Assembly: GCF_900116535.1 (NCBI RefSeq)
Contig: NZ_FPAU01000005.1
Span: 1 to 64,000 of the forward strand
Reading direction: 5' to 3'
Length of the DNA: 64,000 nucleotides
Source of the DNA: Kosakonia arachidis
GTDB taxonomy: Bacteria > Pseudomonadota > Gammaproteobacteria > Enterobacterales > Enterobacteriaceae
Under the pieces are notes generated by a model. The model had not been told where the DNA came from. It worked only from the letters and a program-made list of their open reading frames with translations, and made no database searches. A program made the translations under genes and the position numbers. This document shows positions 1 through 10,693 of this stretch, in pieces (the first letter of the stretch is position 1; every line of letters starts with the position of its first letter).

Positions 1-165
1 ATCGAATTAAACTTCGTAATGAATTACGTGTTCACCCGTGAGACTTGGTATTCATTTTTTGTCCGAAGACATCAAGAATCCATGTCACCTGAGTGCCCAC
101 ACAGATTGTCTGATAAATTGTTAAAGAGCAGTGCCGCTGTATTTTCGCTGCGGCGCGGGGTGTGC
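1..165 (-). other. rRNA operon leader (5' part of pre-rRNA), 16S gene just off the left edge
   Basis: Read on the minus strand this is the leader of an rrn transcript. It contains the antitermination boxA core TGCTCTTTAACA (119-130), followed by the conserved leader segment that in E. coli ends about 35-40 bases before mature 16S rRNA. The window therefore starts just upstream of a 16S gene transcribed leftwards. By neighbourhood (yieP, hsrA, rbs) it corresponds to rrnC of E. coli. The 16S gene itself is not visible. Confidence 0.9.
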
Positions 166-193
166 ATATTACGCTTTCCCGCTGTGAAGTCAA
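166..193 (-). promoter_or_regulatory. rrn P2 promoter
   Basis: On the minus strand TTGACT (188-193) and TAATAT (166-171) are separated by 16 bp and followed by the GC-rich discriminator CACACCCCGCGCC. This is the typical arrangement of an enterobacterial rrn P2 promoter. Confidence 0.88.
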
Positions 194-263
194 CTGATTA
201 TTTTCAGATTTCTTCACCTGACAGGCCGGTGTGTTTGCCGTTGTGCCGTGTCAGTGGAGGCGC

Positions 264-330
264 ATTATAGGGAGTTAATTCCGGCTGACAACCCCTAATT
301 TAAAAAAAGTTTTCAACCGTGTTTTTTTTC
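264..330 (-). promoter_or_regulatory. rrn P1 promoter with A/T-rich UP element
   Basis: On the minus strand TTGTCA (286-291) and a perfect TATAAT (264-269) stand 16 bp apart with a GC discriminator downstream, as in E. coli rrn P1. The A/T-rich run at about 292-330 fits the UP element. Upstream activation by Fis is known for the family but was not examined here. Confidence 0.9.
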
Positions 331-442
331 AACAAACCGCAGCAAAAAGCGTCATGAAATGCTGATTTTGCTGTTTTTTCCACCACTGACAGATATCGAA
401 TGGCATACTAGCGCGTGACACAAAGAAAAAAGGAAGTGAGAA

Positions 443-1132
443 ATGCCTTTAAACGCACAGCAACTTGCCGCGCAGAAAAACATCTCCTGGGTGCTAGCAG
501 AGAAACTGGCGCAACAGATCCTGAAAGGTGAATATGCTCCTGGCTCGATTTTACCGGGTGAGATGGAACTGGGTGAGAAGTTTGGCGTCAGTCGCACCGC
601 TGTCAGGGAAGCGGTAAAGACATTAACCGCAAAAGGGATGGTCTTGCCTCGCCCGCGTATTGGTACCCGGGTAATGCCCCGTGACAACTGGAACTTCCTT
701 GATAAAGAATTGTTGTTCTGGTGGATGCACGAAGATAACTTTAAGGAAATCATTCAGCACTTCCTTATTATGCGCAGCAGTCTTGAGCCTCAGGCTTGCC
801 TGCTCGCAGCAACACTCGCCAGTGCAGAACAAAAAGCGCATCTCAATACCTTAATGGAAGAGATGGTTAGACTGAAAAAAGACTTTAACCGCGAACGCTG
901 GATTGAAGTGGATATGGCCTGGCATGAACACATTTACGCGATGAGTGATAATCCCTTCCTTATTTCTTTCGCTTCACTCTTTCACTCGATTTATCACACC
1001 TACTTTACCTCTATCACGCAAAACGAAGCGATCAAACTCGACCTTCACCAGGCTATAGTGAACGCCATTCAGGAAAGCGACGGTGAGAGCGCATTCCGGG
1101 CGAGCCAGTTATTACTGAATACGCCTAATTAA
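443..1132 (+). CDS. yieP: GntR-family (FadR subfamily) transcriptional regulator YieP
   Basis: 229 residues, the length of E. coli YieP. The N-terminal winged helix (about residues 15-80) contains the GntR signature around [18 protein letters not shown]. The C-terminal alpha-helical FCD effector domain (about 95-220) carries a conserved WHEHIY stretch. The start ATG follows AGGAAGTGAGAA, a good ribosome site. It lies 11 bp upstream of hsrA on the same strand, so the two are probably co-transcribed. The physiological ligand is not known to me. Assignment rests on near-collinearity with E. coli YieP and on the same neighbours. Confidence 0.93.
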   Translation: MPLNAQQLAAQKNISWVLAEKLAQQILKGEYAPGSILPGEMELGEKFGVSRTAVREAVKTLTAKGMVLPRPRIGTRVMPRDNWNFLDKELLFWWMHEDNFKEIIQHFLIMRSSLEPQACLLAATLASAEQKAHLNTLMEEMVRLKKDFNRERWIEVDMAWHEHIYAMSDNPFLISFASLFHSIYHTYFTSITQNEAIKLDLHQAIVNAIQESDGESAFRASQLLLNTPN

Positions 1133-1143
1133 CGGGAATTGGT

Positions 1144-2547
1144 ATGACAGATAAGAAAGCGCGCAGTATGGCCGGCCTGCCATGGATCGCAGCAATGGCT
1201 TTTTTTATGCAGTCACTGGATGCCACCATTCTTAACACAGCCCTACCCGCAATAGCACAGAGCCTTGGACGTTCCCCGCTGGCGATGCAATCCACCATTA
1301 TTAGTTACACGCTGACCGTGGCAATGTTGATCCCGATGAGCGGCTGGCTGGCAGACCGTTTTGGCACTCGTCGGGTATTTATGTTGGCGGTTAGCCTGTT
1401 TACCTTCGGCTCCCTGGCGTGCGCGCTTTCCAACTCACTGCCAATGCTGGTTGTATTCCGTGTCATCCAGGGAATTGGCGGTGCGATGATGATGCCAGTG
1501 GCCCGTCTGGCATTACTACGCGCGTATCCGCGCAGTGAACTGCTGCCGGTCCTGAACTTCGTCACCATGCCCGGGCTTGTTGGGCCGATTCTTGGCCCAG
1601 TATTGGGTGGTGTGCTGGTTACCTGGGCAAGCTGGCACTGGATCTTTTTGATTAATATCCCGATTGGTATCGCTGGTCTGTTCTATGCGCGGAAATATAT
1701 GCCGAATTTCACTACGCCACGGCGAAATTTCGATATGGGTGGTTTTTTCCTTTTTGGTTTAAGTCTGGTGCTATTTTCCAGCGGCATGGAGTTATTTGGA
1801 GAGAAGCTGGTCGCCAGTTGGATTGCTTTCACAATTATCCTCAGCGGTCTCGGTTTGCTTTGGGCTTATGTCCGCCACGCACGCCGCCACCCTGCTCCGC
1901 TGATATCACTCAATCTATTTAACACCCGCACCTTTTCCGTCGGCATCGCCGGGAACATAGCTTCCCGTCTGGGAACGGGTTGCGTACCGTTTTTGATGCC
2001 ACTGATGTTGCAAGTCGGTTTTGGATATCCCGCGCTGATTGCTGGTTGCATGATGGCACCAACCGCACTGGGCTCTATTCTGGCAAAATCCATGGTCACG
2101 CAGATATTGCGCTGGTTCGGTTATCGCAAGACGCTGGTTGGTATTACGCTATTTATTGGTTTGATGATTGCACAGTTCGCGCTACAAACTCCGGCGATGG
2201 CAGTATGGATGCTGGTACTGCCGCTGTTCATCCTGGGGATGGCGATGTCGACCCAGTTTACCTCGATGAATACCATTACTCTGGCGGACTTAACCGATGA
2301 AAATGCCAGCAGCGGCAACAGTGTTCTGGCGGTCACGCAACAGTTATCGATAAGCCTGGGGGTCGCGATCAGTGCTGCGGTGCTGCGTTTCTATGAAGGG
2401 TTCGATAGCTTTAATACCGTAGAGCAGTTCCACTACACCTTTATAACCATGGGCGCTATCACGCTGCTGTCCGCGCTGGTCTTTATTCTGCTGAAAGCGA
2501 AAGATGGCATCAACCTGATCAAAGAGCGCCACAAAAAATCAGGCTGA
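1144..2547 (+). CDS. hsrA: MFS drug-exporter-family protein HsrA (DHA2/EmrB-QacA type)
   Basis: 467 residues, strongly hydrophobic throughout, with the number of membrane spans expected of the DHA2 family. The loop-2 motif A region reads [11 protein letters not shown] (about 60-75). [20 protein letters not shown] segment sits near the C-terminal half. E. coli HsrA (YieO) is the nearest recognised relative; the substrate is uncertain. The 3' end overlaps the convergent rbsR stop by 9 bp (2539-2547), leaving no room for a conventional terminator. Confidence 0.9.
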   Translation: MTDKKARSMAGLPWIAAMAFFMQSLDATILNTALPAIAQSLGRSPLAMQSTIISYTLTVAMLIPMSGWLADRFGTRRVFMLAVSLFTFGSLACALSNSLPMLVVFRVIQGIGGAMMMPVARLALLRAYPRSELLPVLNFVTMPGLVGPILGPVLGGVLVTWASWHWIFLINIPIGIAGLFYARKYMPNFTTPRRNFDMGGFFLFGLSLVLFSSGMELFGEKLVASWIAFTIILSGLGLLWAYVRHARRHPAPLISLNLFNTRTFSVGIAGNIASRLGTGCVPFLMPLMLQVGFGYPALIAGCMMAPTALGSILAKSMVTQILRWFGYRKTLVGITLFIGLMIAQFALQTPAMAVWMLVLPLFILGMAMSTQFTSMNTITLADLTDENASSGNSVLAVTQQLSISLGVAISAAVLRFYEGFDSFNTVEQFHYTFITMGAITLLSALVFILLKAKDGINLIKERHKKSG

Positions 2548-3531
2548 ACCGCGCTCCATCAGAATCGGCGTGAGCTGCAATCGCTGTTGCTGCAAACCTG
2601 GATCAGCAATACGGTGGATAAGTACATCAATTGCCAGCTCACCCAATTCATCTTTTGGTTGATGAATTGTGGTGAGCGGGGGTGTCATATAGCGCGCCAG
2701 TTCAATATCGTCATAACCGACAATCGCCATATCTTGCGGGATCTTCAACCCGGACTGATACAAGGCCTGGTATGCGCCAACGGCCATAGCATCGTTGCCG
2801 ATAAAAACCGCCTGCGGGGGTTCGTTCATAGCCAGTAATGCCTGCATGGCATCAAAACCGCCGCCGAATTCAAAGTCGCTCTCGATTTCGTCGCCTTCGC
2901 GAATGGTTAATCCAGCGCGCGTCATCGCTTCGCGATACCCCTCCAGACGCAGACGTGCAGGCGTTTTATCCAGCGGGCCGGTAATACAGGCTATACGCGT
3001 GAATCCTTTATTGATCAGATACTGCGTTGCCATATCGCCACCCAGCAAGGAGTTATCCTGAATCAGATCGCTATCACCGTCAAACGGCGCCCAGTCCATC
3101 ATTACGGTTGGAATAGAAGGATAGCGCTGCATGATCTCTTGCGAAGGCTGATGGGTCTCAGTGCATAGCAGCAGCAACCCGTCGACACGCTTCTGCATCA
3201 GCGTTTCCAGGTTACTGTTCATACGCTGTTCGTCGCCTTCGGTATTGCACAACACCAGGCTGTAACCGCGCTCAAAACAACTACGCTCAACGCCGCGTAC
3301 CAGCTCGGAAAAAAAGGGGTTAGAACTGGCGGTTATCAGCATGCCGATGGTGCGGGTCTGATTGATTTTCAGGCTCCGCGCTAGCGCGGAAGGGGCATAA
3401 TTCAGCGTTTTGATCGCCGCTTCCACCTTATCCCGAACAGCATCACTGACAAAGCGATCTTTGTTAATAACATGGGATACCGTTGAGGTGGAAACGCCCG
3501 CCACGCGGGCAACATCCTTCATGGTGGCCAA
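2539..3531 (-). CDS. rbsR: Ribose operon repressor RbsR (LacI family)
   Basis: 330 residues, the exact E. coli length. The N-terminal LacI helix-turn-helix begins [19 protein letters not shown], followed by the hinge helix region with SALARSL. The remainder is a periplasmic-binding-protein-like ribose domain. It is the last gene of the rbs operon, 3 bp after rbsK. It is expected to bind the palindromes at 8413-8428 and 8494-8505 upstream of rbsD and to release them on D-ribose binding (family knowledge). Confidence 0.95.
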   Translation of the reverse strand: MATMKDVARVAGVSTSTVSHVINKDRFVSDAVRDKVEAAIKTLNYAPSALARSLKINQTRTIGMLITASSNPFFSELVRGVERSCFERGYSLVLCNTEGDEQRMNSNLETLMQKRVDGLLLLCTETHQPSQEIMQRYPSIPTVMMDWAPFDGDSDLIQDNSLLGGDMATQYLINKGFTRIACITGPLDKTPARLRLEGYREAMTRAGLTIREGDEIESDFEFGGGFDAMQALLAMNEPPQAVFIGNDAMAVGAYQALYQSGLKIPQDMAIVGYDDIELARYMTPPLTTIHQPKDELGELAIDVLIHRIADPGLQQQRLQLTPILMERGSA

Positions 3532-3534
3532 GTT

Positions 3535-4464
3535 TCACCCCTGCTGAGAGAGAAAATCATCAATCTCTTTGCGCCACGGAACAGAAGGTTGCGCGCCTTT
3601 ACGCGTGACGGCAATCGCCGCTGCTGCATGAGCAAAACGGATCGCTTCATCCAATGTTTTCTCTTCCAGTAATGCCGTCAACAGCGCGCCGTTAAAGGTA
3701 TCGCCAGCTGCAATGGTATCAATGGCTTTCACTTTAAAACCGGACACGCGTTTACCTTCACCACTAACACTTACCCACACGCCACGGCTACCAAGAGTAA
3801 TAATTACCGTCTTGATCCCTTTGGCATGAAGTGCTTGCGCGGCGCGCGCGGCATCTTCATCGCTGTCAACGCGAATACCGGTCAGTTTTTCCGCTTCGGT
3901 TTCATTTGGTGTGATGATATCCACCAGCGCCAGCAGTTCATCGGAGAGTTCCCGCGCTGGAGCAGGGTTAAGCGCTACAGTCGTGTGGTTCTGCTGCGCG
4001 ATACGCGCGGCAGCCAGTACGCTTTCTACCGGCGACTCCAGTTGCATCAGTAACGCCGACGCGTTCGCAATCAGTGCATGCTGCGCTTCTACGCGTTCAA
4101 TCGAGAGCGCCGCATTCGCTCCCGCATGAATACCGATGACATTCTCACCTTCACCATTAACAAAAATCAGCGCAACGCCGGTGGATTCACCTGCAACAAC
4201 GCTTACTGGTGTCACATCAATATGATCGCTTTCCAGTTGTTTACGAACGCGTGCCCCCGTGTCGTCATCGCCGGTACAGGCGATAAAAGCGATATCGGCG
4301 CCGCTACGCCCGGCGGCAACAGCCTGGTTTGCGCCTTTACCACCGAAAGCCACCTGATACTGGCTACCGGTGACGGTTTCGCCCGGCGTCGGGAAAGATT
4401 CAAGGTTAAGAATGTGATCGGCATTGATACTTCCAAGGACGACGAGTTTGCCTGCGGTTTTCAT
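3535..4464 (-). CDS. rbsK: Ribokinase RbsK
   Basis: PfkB-family kinase, 309 residues from the chosen start, as in E. coli. It phosphorylates cytosolic D-ribose to ribose 5-phosphate with ATP. Visible motifs are the N-terminal GGKGANQAVAAGR sugar-binding segment (about 40-53) and the C-terminal DTIAAGDTFNGA with the catalytic Asp. I chose the ATG at 4462-4464 because the protein then starts MKTAGKLVVLGSINADH, aligning with E. coli. In-frame ATGs 15 and 27 bases upstream have no better ribosome site. Confidence 0.94.
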   Translation of the reverse strand: MKTAGKLVVLGSINADHILNLESFPTPGETVTGSQYQVAFGGKGANQAVAAGRSGADIAFIACTGDDDTGARVRKQLESDHIDVTPVSVVAGESTGVALIFVNGEGENVIGIHAGANAALSIERVEAQHALIANASALLMQLESPVESVLAAARIAQQNHTTVALNPAPARELSDELLALVDIITPNETEAEKLTGIRVDSDEDAARAAQALHAKGIKTVIITLGSRGVWVSVSGEGKRVSGFKVKAIDTIAAGDTFNGALLTALLEEKTLDEAIRFAHAAAAIAVTRKGAQPSVPWRKEIDDFLSQQG

Positions 4465-4484
4465 GATGAGCTTGTCCATAAATT

Positions 4485-4506
4485 GCGCCACCGTTCCCGG
4501 TGGCGC
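4485..4506 (-). terminator. Intercistronic hairpin between rbsB and rbsK
   Basis: Perfect 9-bp inverted repeat GCGCCACCG / CGGTGGCGC with a 4-base loop and no T-run. It lies in the gap between rbsB and rbsK. Such hairpins commonly lower expression of downstream genes or protect the abundant binding-protein mRNA; the role here is inferred. Confidence 0.6.
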
Positions 4507-4576
4507 GTGCCATGCTTTTCTTTATTTTTACGTTGTCCTCAGATGGCAGGTTTAAACCCACCGTCTGAACTGCTTA

Positions 4577-5467
4577 TTACTGCTTGATGACCAGTTTCAG
4601 GTCAACCGGGTTTTTCGCGTAGACTTTTTCGCCTTTCAGCACTTTGTCTGCGGTATCAACGCCTTTCGCGCCAATCTGTTCTGGCAACTGAGCAACAGTT
4701 GCTGCCAGTTTGCCGTCATTTACTGCTTTTACACCATCTGGCGTACCGTCAAAACCTACCACCATCACGTCAGTTTTACCGGCAGTTTGCAGGGCACGCA
4801 GCGCGCCCAGCGCCATTTCATCGTTCTGGGCAAAGACCGCCTGAACATCCGGGTGGGCCGTCAGCAGGTTCTGCATGACGTTCAGGCCTTTAGTACGATC
4901 GAAGTCTGCCGGCTGGCTGGCCAGTACATTAAATTTATGAGCAGCAACGGCCTGCTGGAACCCTTCACCACGTTCACGCGCAGCGGAAGTCCCTGCGATA
5001 CCCGCCAGTTCAATAACTTTCGCGCCTTCACCTACTTTTTTAGCGATGTAGTCACCAGCAATTTTACCGCCGAGCACGTTATCAGATGCAATGTGGCTTA
5101 CCACTTCACCGCTGTTTGCTACGCGGTCGAGGGTAATTACCGGGATTTTTGCCTGGTTAGCCATTTTGATCGCGTTGCCGACAGCATCGGAGTCTGTCGG
5201 GTTAATCAGTAGAAGCTTGGTACCGCGAACGGTCAGATCCTGCACGTTGGCCAGCTCTTTGGCCGGGTTGTTCTGCGAATCCAGGACAACCAGGTCATAC
5301 CCCAGTTTATCCGCCTCTTTCTGCGCTCCATCCTTCAGGGAGACGAAGAACGGGTTATTCAGCGTGGAAATCACCAGAGCAATAGAGTCTTTCGCCATCG
5401 CGTTTGCACTAATGGTGGCGCTCAGTGCAACAGCAGAAACCAGGGTGGCCAGTTTTTTCATGTTCAT
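4577..5467 (-). CDS. rbsB: Ribose ABC transporter periplasmic binding protein RbsB
   Basis: 296 residues from the chosen ATG (5465-5467), matching E. coli RbsB. A cleavable signal peptide [23 protein letters not shown] is followed by mature KDSIALV. The rest is a two-lobed ribose-binding fold with STLNNPFF near the N-terminus and the [14 protein letters not shown] and VGFDGTPDG segments in the C-lobe. It delivers ribose to RbsAC and to the Trg chemoreceptor in relatives. Upstream AGGA lies about 9 bases before this ATG; an in-frame ATG/GTG pair just upstream would only add 2 residues. Confidence 0.95.
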   Translation of the reverse strand: MNMKKLATLVSAVALSATISANAMAKDSIALVISTLNNPFFVSLKDGAQKEADKLGYDLVVLDSQNNPAKELANVQDLTVRGTKLLLINPTDSDAVGNAIKMANQAKIPVITLDRVANSGEVVSHIASDNVLGGKIAGDYIAKKVGEGAKVIELAGIAGTSAARERGEGFQQAVAAHKFNVLASQPADFDRTKGLNVMQNLLTAHPDVQAVFAQNDEMALGALRALQTAGKTDVMVVGFDGTPDGVKAVNDGKLAATVAQLPEQIGAKGVDTADKVLKGEKVYAKNPVDLKLVIKQ

Positions 5468-5493
5468 ATTCACGAGTCCTGTTGTGTAGGTAA

Positions 5494-6459
5494 TTACTGC
5501 TTTTTGTTGTCTACCAGCACCGCGAGCAGAATCACCACTGCTTTAACGATCATCTGGTAATAGGAGGAAACGCTCAACAAATTCAATCCATTATTAAGGA
5601 AGCCCAGAATCAATGCGCCGATCAACGTCCCAACAATGCGACCTTTACCGCCAGACAGACTGGTTCCGCCCAATACCACCGCAGCAATAGCATCCAGTTC
5701 ATAACCGGCACCCGCAGTAGGCTGGGCAGAAGAGAGACGCGCCACTTCAATTATGCCCGCCAATGAAGCCAGAAGGCCGCACAGCGAGTAGACGATAATT
5801 TTTACTTTATCGACGGAAATACCGGACAAGCGCGTCGCCGCTTCGTTACCGCCCAGAGCATAGATATAGCGACCCAGGCGGGTTTGATGCAATAAATACC
5901 AGGCGGCGATAAAGACCACAGCCATCAGCCACACTGGCGTCGGGATCCCAAGCGGGCGGCCAATACCAAACCAACCAAAAATATCTGCGTTAGCGGTAAA
6001 TCCGGTATTGATTGGGCTACCATTGGTGTAAACCAACGTTACGCCGCGCAGCAGCAACATCATCACCAGCGTCGCAATAAATGCCTGTACACGGCCTTTC
6101 GCGACAATCACCCCGGTAACGGCGCCGATCGCAGCCCCCAGCGCCAGCGCGCCAGCAACGGCCACCAGCGCATTCACTTCCACACCAATCATCGACGCCG
6201 CAACGGCGCCGGTGAGCGCCAACAAGGAACCGACGGACAGATCAATTCCCGAGGTCAGGATAACCAGCGTCATCCCCACCGCCATAATGGCGTTCACCGA
6301 GGTTTGTTGCAGGATGTTCAGCAGGTTATTGACGGTAAAAAAGTTCGGGCTCATGGTCGAAACAATTGCAATCAACACCAGCAAAGCAATTAACGATTTT
6401 TGTTCCATTAGCCATGCTTTGCTGAAATAACGGCGACCAGAAACAGCCTGGGTAGTCAT
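5494..6459 (-). CDS. rbsC: Ribose ABC transporter permease RbsC
   Basis: 321 residues, the E. coli length, with about ten hydrophobic segments typical of the BPD_transp_2 / AraH-RbsC family. The conserved [14 protein letters not shown] and the cytoplasmic [12 protein letters not shown] coupling-loop segment are present. It lies 5 bp downstream of rbsA and 26 bp upstream of rbsB, within one operon. It forms the membrane channel with the RbsA ATPase. Confidence 0.95.
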   Translation of the reverse strand: MTTQAVSGRRYFSKAWLMEQKSLIALLVLIAIVSTMSPNFFTVNNLLNILQQTSVNAIMAVGMTLVILTSGIDLSVGSLLALTGAVAASMIGVEVNALVAVAGALALGAAIGAVTGVIVAKGRVQAFIATLVMMLLLRGVTLVYTNGSPINTGFTANADIFGWFGIGRPLGIPTPVWLMAVVFIAAWYLLHQTRLGRYIYALGGNEAATRLSGISVDKVKIIVYSLCGLLASLAGIIEVARLSSAQPTAGAGYELDAIAAVVLGGTSLSGGKGRIVGTLIGALILGFLNNGLNLLSVSSYYQMIVKAVVILLAVLVDNKKQ

Positions 6460-6464
6460 CTTTT

Positions 6465-7970
6465 TTACTCCTGATTCACACGATTAAGCTTGCCCACAGC
6501 GGCAGCCATCAACACTTCCTGAGTGGCCTGCTCGCGCGTGAATTCACCGCCGAGATGCCCTTCATGCATCACCATAATGCGATCGCTCATTCCCAGCACT
6601 TCCGGCATTTCGGAGGAGACCAGGATGATGCTCAGCCCATCAGCCTTGAACTGGTTAATAAGCTGATAAATCTCTTTTTTCGCCCCAACATCGACGCCGC
6701 GCGTCGGTTCATCGAGGATCAGCACTTTTGGCCGTGTCATCAAACCACGGGCAATCGCCACTTTTTGCTGGTTACCGCCGGAGAGCAAACCAATCGCCTG
6801 CTCCATTGATGGTGTTTTCACATTGAACAGACGGATAAAATCATTCACCGCCTGCTGTTCATCTTGATGCTTCAGCGAACCGCCTGCGCGACTGAAGTAA
6901 GGCAGCGCCGTCAGCGACATATTCTCTTTCACCGACATACCGAGTACTAAACCGTCACGCTTACGATCTTCTGAAATATAAACGATGCCGTTCGCCAGCC
7001 CGTCCTGCGGAGAGTGGGTAATGACTTCATGGCCATCGAGTGTCACATCACCGCTGGTGCGCGACAGTGCGCCATACAGCACTTTCATCAGCTCGGTGCG
7101 GCCAGCACCCATCAACCCAGCGACGCCAAGGATCTCGCCCTTGCGCAGGTTGAAACTGACGTTTTCCACACCGGGACCACACAGATTATTGACGGTAAGA
7201 CGCACTTCGCCCGGCGCTTGATCCAGCCGTGGGTATTGGTCCTCCAGCTTGCGGCCAACCATCATTTCGATCAGTGTATCTTCAGTGAGCGTAGCCACTT
7301 CACGCTCGGCGATAAACTGCCCGTCACGGAAAACAGTCACGTCATCGCAAATCTCGAAGATCTCTTTCATACGGTGGGAAATATAGACAATCCCTCGTCC
7401 CTGCGATTTCAACTCGCGGATCACGCGGAACAGTGACTCAGTTTCAGTGTCCGTCAGAGCGTCGGTGGGTTCATCCATAATGATGACCTGCGATTCGTAG
7501 CTCATCACTTTGGCGATTTCGACCATTTGCTGATCGCCGATGGAGAGTTCTCCGACAAGCCGATCGCTCTTAAAGCGCAGATTCAGTTTGGCCAGCAGCT
7601 TGTCAGCATCAGCAAACATCTTTTTCCAGTCTATTTTGCCGAAACGATTGACGAACTCGCGCCCGAGAAAAATGTTCTCAGCAATGGTGAGCTGCGGGAT
7701 CAGGTTCAATTCCTGGTGGATGATGCCGATACCGGCTTCCTGCGATGATTTTGGGCCGTTAAAGGTGGTCTCTTTTCCCAGCCACAACAGCGAACCGGCG
7801 TCACGGGTATAGATCCCTGTCAGCACTTTCATCATCGTGGATTTACCGGCACCATTTTCCCCCACCAGCGCCATCACACGGCCTGGATAGACATTCAGCG
7901 CCGCGCCGGAAAGAGCTTTAACGCCGGGGAATGCTTTATCGATCCCCTTGAGTTGCAGTAACGCGTCCAT
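6465..7970 (-). CDS. rbsA: Ribose ABC transporter ATP-binding protein RbsA
   Basis: 501 residues from the ATG at 7970 (start [16 protein letters not shown]), identical in length to E. coli RbsA. Two fused ABC cassettes are visible. The first has Walker [10 protein letters not shown], signature LSIGDQQ and Walker B VIIMDEP. The second has a degenerate Walker A (GLMGAGRTE), signature LSGGNQQ and ILDEP, as is normal for this family. A longer frame runs 45 bases further upstream but lacks homology there. It lies 7 bp after rbsD. Confidence 0.95.
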   Translation of the reverse strand: MDALLQLKGIDKAFPGVKALSGAALNVYPGRVMALVGENGAGKSTMMKVLTGIYTRDAGSLLWLGKETTFNGPKSSQEAGIGIIHQELNLIPQLTIAENIFLGREFVNRFGKIDWKKMFADADKLLAKLNLRFKSDRLVGELSIGDQQMVEIAKVMSYESQVIIMDEPTDALTDTETESLFRVIRELKSQGRGIVYISHRMKEIFEICDDVTVFRDGQFIAEREVATLTEDTLIEMMVGRKLEDQYPRLDQAPGEVRLTVNNLCGPGVENVSFNLRKGEILGVAGLMGAGRTELMKVLYGALSRTSGDVTLDGHEVITHSPQDGLANGIVYISEDRKRDGLVLGMSVKENMSLTALPYFSRAGGSLKHQDEQQAVNDFIRLFNVKTPSMEQAIGLLSGGNQQKVAIARGLMTRPKVLILDEPTRGVDVGAKKEIYQLINQFKADGLSIILVSSEMPEVLGMSDRIMVMHEGHLGGEFTREQATQEVLMAAAVGKLNRVNQE

Positions 7971-7977
7971 GGTAGCC

Positions 7978-8397
7978 TCAGAAAGTGACGCCAGCACAGA
8001 GAATAATATTCGCAAACGGGGAACACTCCCCGCTGCGAATCACCGCATGGCTGTCCGCGGTGTGTTTTTTAAACTGCTCGTGCGAAACGTACCGCACTTC
8101 TATGGTGTTTCCCTGGTGTTGTTGCAGTTGCTCAAGAGTCTTAAGCAACGTTTCGTGGAGCTGCGGATTATGTTGTTTGATTTCCAGCGCCAGAATAGCG
8201 GATTCAACCTGCATTTCGGCTGTCACCACATCCAGCACCTGCATAAAGGACGGTACGCCCTGCGTTAGTGCCATATCAATGCGTTGCGTATTACGCGGTA
8301 CCGGCAACCCGGCATCACATATCACCAGCGTATCGGTATGACCAAGACGAGAGATAACTGACGAAATGTCAGCGTTCAATACACGACCTTTTTTCAT
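7978..8397 (-). CDS. rbsD: D-ribose pyranase RbsD
   Basis: 139 residues, as in E. coli. It interconverts the beta-pyran and beta-furan forms of ribose, supplying the furanose to RbsK. The SRLGHTDTL segment carries the conserved active-site His about residue 20, and the C-terminus [17 protein letters not shown] is typical. First gene of the operon, immediately downstream of the RbsR operator. Confidence 0.95.
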   Translation of the reverse strand: MKKGRVLNADISSVISRLGHTDTLVICDAGLPVPRNTQRIDMALTQGVPSFMQVLDVVTAEMQVESAILALEIKQHNPQLHETLLKTLEQLQQHQGNTIEVRYVSHEQFKKHTADSHAVIRSGECSPFANIILCAGVTF

Positions 8398-8412
8398 TTT
8401 TTATGCTCCACT

Positions 8413-8428
8413 AGCGAAACGTTTCGCT
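8413..8428. promoter_or_regulatory. RbsR operator, proximal
   Basis: Perfect 16-bp palindrome AGCGAAACGTTTCGCT, 15 bases upstream of the rbsD start. It matches the GAAACGTTTC core recognised by LacI-family regulators and the known E. coli rbs operator. Confidence 0.9.
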
Positions 8429-8493
8429 GAAAGTAGTGTAGTACAAAGAATAATCGTATAACTATGCCTGAGTTACAGAAGTGTGATCGATAT

Positions 8494-8505
8494 CGAAACG
8501 TTTCG
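8494..8505. promoter_or_regulatory. Second RbsR-like operator, distal
   Basis: A 12-bp palindrome CGAAACGTTTCG lies 81 bp upstream of the centre of the proximal operator and has the same core. A partial CRP-like half-site GTGTGATCGATA is directly next to it. Two operators about eight helical turns apart would allow a repression loop; this is inference. Confidence 0.65.
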
Positions 8506-8569
8506 CGTGTGGATGTGATGAAAAAGACAGCCTGATTAGCTTAAATCAAATTTACAGGCATAAATAACA

Positions 8570-8594
8570 AAAACCCCTCATAAAGAGGGGTTTT
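8570..8594 (-). terminator. Rho-independent terminator of kup
   Basis: Inverted repeat AAAACCCCTC / GAGGGGTTTT with a 5-base loop, 9 bases downstream of the kup stop, followed on the minus strand by a T-rich run. The symmetric A and T tracts would let it work in both directions. Confidence 0.85.
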
Positions 8595-8602
8595 GATAAA
8601 CG

Positions 8603-10471
8603 TTAAATTTCAACCTGCGTTCCCAACTCGATAACCCGGTTTGGCGGGATCTCAAACTGGTCCGGCGCGCGCAGCGCGTTGCGCTGTAATACCAGATAGA
8701 GCTTGCCGCGCAGCCGCAAATACCATGGTCGTTTACCAAGTATCAACGACTCATGCGACATAAAAAAGGAGGTTTCCATCATCCGGCAATTGAGCCCTTC
8801 CAGACCGCAGCGGTGGAACACCTCTTCAACGTTCGGGGTCTCGCGCCAGCCGTAGCTGGCCACCACGCGCCAGAACGTGGGCGATAACTGTTCAATTTGT
8901 ACCCGACGTACATTGTGGACGTAAGGCGCATCTTCAGTACGTAGCGTCAACAGAATCACGCGTTCATGCAGAACCTTGTTGTGTTTCAGGTTATGCATCA
9001 TGGCAAATGGAATGACATTCAGCGCACGGGACATATACACCGCAGTACCCGGCACACGAACCGGCGGCGATTTCTCCAGCGAAGCAATCATCGCCTCCAG
9101 AGAGTTGCCGTGTTCGTGCATACGGCGCAGCATACGGAAACGTTCACTTTTCCAGGTAGTCATCACCATTAGCATTACCATACCGAGCGTTAACGGCAAC
9201 CAGCCGCCGGAAACGATTTTATCGAGGTTCGCCGAGAACAGCGGTACATCAATACTCAGGAAGAAAAGCAAAATCAGCCCCACCAGCACTTTATTCCAGT
9301 GCCAGTTTTTGAATGCCACAGTCGAGGAAAGAATTGAGGTCAGTACCATCGTCCCGGTAACGGCAATACCATAAGCCGCCGCCAGATTGCTGGAGTGCTC
9401 AAAGCTGACAATCACCAGCACCACCGCAAAATAGAGCAGCCAGTTAATGAACGGGATATAGATCTGCCCGGATTCCATCTCTGAAGTATGGATAATACGC
9501 ATCGGTGCCAGATAGCCCAGACGCACCGCCTGGCGGGTCAGGGAGAAAACACCGGAGATAACCGCCTGCGACGCAATGACCGTCGCCAGCGTGGCAATAA
9601 TCAACATCGGGATCAGCGCCCACTCAGGCGCGAGCAGGAAGAAGGGGTTCTTAATCGCTTCCGGCGTTTTCAGCAACAATGCGCCCTGGCCAAAGTAATT
9701 CAGCACCAGCGACGGCAACACCACAATAAACCATGCCACTCGGATCGGCAGCTTACCGAAGTGTCCCATATCCGCATACAGCGCCTCGACACCGGTGATC
9801 GACAGCACCACAGCGCCAAGCGCAACAAAAGAGACAACCTTATACTTAAGGAAGAAATTCACCGCCCAAAGCGGATTCATAGCCTGCAACACTTCGGGGT
9901 TCTCGATAATACCGCGCACGCCCAGTACGGCCAGAATTAAAAACCACGCCAGCATGATCGGTGCAAACAGCTTCCCCACCAGCCCTGTACCGTGCTTCTG
10001 AATCATAAACAGCAAAGTTAAAACGATAATCGACAGCGGCACAATCCAGCTATCGAGCGAAGGCGCGACAATCTCCAGCCCCTCTATCGCCGACATCACC
10101 GAGATCGCGGGAGTAATAACCACCTCACCATAGAAGAAGCTGCCGCCAATCAATCCCATGATCACCAGCACCGAAGTCATTCTGGCCGACGTGTTGCGAC
10201 CGGCCAGCGACATCAGGGTCAGAATACCGCCTTCGCCGGCGTTATCCGCGCGCATGACGAACGTCAGATATTTAATAGAGACCACAAAAACCAGCAGCCA
10301 GAAGATCAGTGACAAAAAGCCGAAGACGGCATCGCGCTCAACGCCAAAGCCAAACTGACCAGACAAACATTCACGAAGTGTATAAAGTGGGCTGGTGCCG
10401 ATATCACCGTAGACAACCCCAATTGCCGCAAGAGTGACAGCGGGTAACGATTGTTTATTATCAGTGCTCAT
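8603..10471 (-). CDS. kup: Low-affinity K+ transporter Kup
   Basis: 622 residues, identical in length to E. coli Kup (TrkD). KUP/HAK family potassium:proton symporter of the inner membrane, with about twelve hydrophobic segments and a soluble C-terminal domain (about 430-622). The conserved [18 protein letters not shown] opening is present. It is a single-gene unit: the terminator is at 8570-8594 and it is divergent from ravA. Confidence 0.96.
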   Translation of the reverse strand: MSTDNKQSLPAVTLAAIGVVYGDIGTSPLYTLRECLSGQFGFGVERDAVFGFLSLIFWLLVFVVSIKYLTFVMRADNAGEGGILTLMSLAGRNTSARMTSVLVIMGLIGGSFFYGEVVITPAISVMSAIEGLEIVAPSLDSWIVPLSIIVLTLLFMIQKHGTGLVGKLFAPIMLAWFLILAVLGVRGIIENPEVLQAMNPLWAVNFFLKYKVVSFVALGAVVLSITGVEALYADMGHFGKLPIRVAWFIVVLPSLVLNYFGQGALLLKTPEAIKNPFFLLAPEWALIPMLIIATLATVIASQAVISGVFSLTRQAVRLGYLAPMRIIHTSEMESGQIYIPFINWLLYFAVVLVIVSFEHSSNLAAAYGIAVTGTMVLTSILSSTVAFKNWHWNKVLVGLILLFFLSIDVPLFSANLDKIVSGGWLPLTLGMVMLMVMTTWKSERFRMLRRMHEHGNSLEAMIASLEKSPPVRVPGTAVYMSRALNVIPFAMMHNLKHNKVLHERVILLTLRTEDAPYVHNVRRVQIEQLSPTFWRVVASYGWRETPNVEEVFHRCGLEGLNCRMMETSFFMSHESLILGKRPWYLRLRGKLYLVLQRNALRAPDQFEIPPNRVIELGTQVEI

Positions 10472-10693
10472 AGGCTAATCTTTTGTTTGAATGACAAATG
10501 TGTGCTTAGTCCCTTGGCCCACAAAAAGCGCACAGTATGCACGATTAATTGCAAAACCGTACATCTAAATGCGACCACATTAATCTGGCGCAATGAAAAT
10601 AAAGCCGTTCTTCAGTCTATTACAAGCCCTTTCGGAAACGTCTATACTCGCTTTTGCAAGCCGGATAACACGGCGAAAGGACGCAAATCTATT

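Noticed and set aside
2539-2547. Sequencing error causing the hsrA/rbsR overlap
   Set aside because: Both proteins end normally and match the family C-termini, so a real 9-bp convergent overlap is more likely.
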